The translations under genes and the position numbers were made by a program. Source: Geomobilimonas luticola (GTDB lineage Bacteria; Desulfobacterota; Desulfuromonadia; Geobacterales; Geobacteraceae). From it: a stretch of DNA of 64,000 nucleotides. The notes beneath the pieces are model-generated. The model was not told the origin of the DNA and made no database searches. It was given only the letters and a program-made list of their open reading frames with translations. The stretch lies in assembly GCF_018476905.1 (NCBI RefSeq), contig NZ_JAHCVK010000001.1, forward strand, positions 434,001 to 498,000. Reading direction: 5' to 3'. This document shows, piece by piece, positions 63,754 to 64,000 of this stretch (position 1 is its first letter; each line of letters opens with the position of its first letter).

Positions 63754-64000
63754 GTGGCGGCACCACAATTGAATCGAATGCTTGAGCGGTTCGCCCGGGC
63801 CGCACGGAGCCATCACAACGCGCTGGAGTCTCTCGATGAGGTGGCTGCCAATCGCCAGGCGACTGTTCTTGCCCATCTCGCCGCCGGCATCCTCCAGGAA
63901 CGTGGCGACGGCGTCGCAGGGCTTGTGACGCTTACCCGTGAACCCGATCCGGTGGTTGCCGGTATGGCTGCAGTCTATCTTCTCCCCAGCGAGCGTGATC
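63754..64000 (+). CDS. Unrecognised gene, 5' part, runs off the window
   Basis: GTG at 63754 is preceded by GAGGGGAG. The frame stays open for 82 residues to the end of the window and begins VAAPQLNRMLERFARAARSH. It is helical and alanine-rich (NALESLDEVAANRQATVLAH) with no motif I can name. The region before it (63641-63753) holds no gene. Family unknown. Confidence 0.55.
   Translation, partial: MAAPQLNRMLERFARAARSHHNALESLDEVAANRQATVLAHLAAGILQERGDGVAGLVTLTREPDPVVAGMAAVYLLPSERD

Overview
The window looks like chromosomal DNA of a Geobacter-type deltaproteobacterium (Geobacterales / Desulfuromonadia). Evidence: high GC, a c-type-heme (CxxCH) sensor, cytochrome c maturation genes, futalosine-route menaquinone genes, an F0F1 ATP synthase split over two loci, a nuoA-N operon with a hydrogenase-like NuoF, and gene neighbourhoods (parAB next to atp; pepA, atpE-B, hemL, nuo) that I recognise from Geobacter genomes. 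Nearly all of it is housekeeping. The one clear accessory insertion is a roughly 2.1 kb tRNA-Pro islet at 25.4-27.6 kb.

Layout: 1-5.3 kb holds the end of an FAD/NAD(P) oxidoreductase, a tiny membrane ORF behind an FNR-like site, ccsA, and groES-groEL under a CIRCE element with a good promoter. A leftward operon of two DUF507 proteins and a lipoprotein follows. 5.4-10.1 kb has a 6S-like RNA with its own promoter and terminator, an SUMF1-like exported protein, recQ, msrA and a heme-binding HAMP-PAS sensor with no output domain. 10.4-18.1 kb has parAB and then atpF'-F-H-A-G-D-C. 18.2-25.3 kb has pdxA, mtgA, a PP-loop protein, a degenerate PilB/GspE-like protein followed by pilT, and a PhnD-like lipoprotein.

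25.4-27.6 kb is the islet. A tyrosine integrase lies between an intact tRNA-Pro(CGG) and a 71-bp exact copy of its 3' part, with extra repeats around the integrase leader. 27.6-34.3 kb is a rightward operon (lipoprotein, mqnP, ubiX, mqnE, mqnC, hisC, rnd) with many ATGA-type overlaps. 34.4-36.9 kb reads leftward (prmA, rsmE, a zinc-ribbon acidic protein). 37.0-42.7 kb holds an M20 amidohydrolase, ppsR, a two-component pair and htrA. 42.7-48.2 kb has a PHP hydrolase, pepA, the second ATP synthase locus (atpZ, atpI, atpB, atpE, leftward) and hemL. 48.6-63.6 kb is the full nuoA-N operon with a strong terminator. A new gene starts at 63,754 and runs off the window.

Functionally the window is centred on respiratory energy conservation: complex I, menaquinone synthesis and both halves of the ATP synthase. 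The atp (12.1 kb) and nuo (48.4 kb) promoter regions each carry the same rare palindrome, GTATAC-N-GTATAC, downstream of a sigma-70 promoter, which suggests one repressor coordinates them. Other points worth checking are the catalytically dead secretion-ATPase paralog upstream of pilT, the orphan heme-PAS sensor, the integrase-only islet that separated tRNA-Pro from its terminator, and a palindromic repeat that encodes the tail of UbiX.
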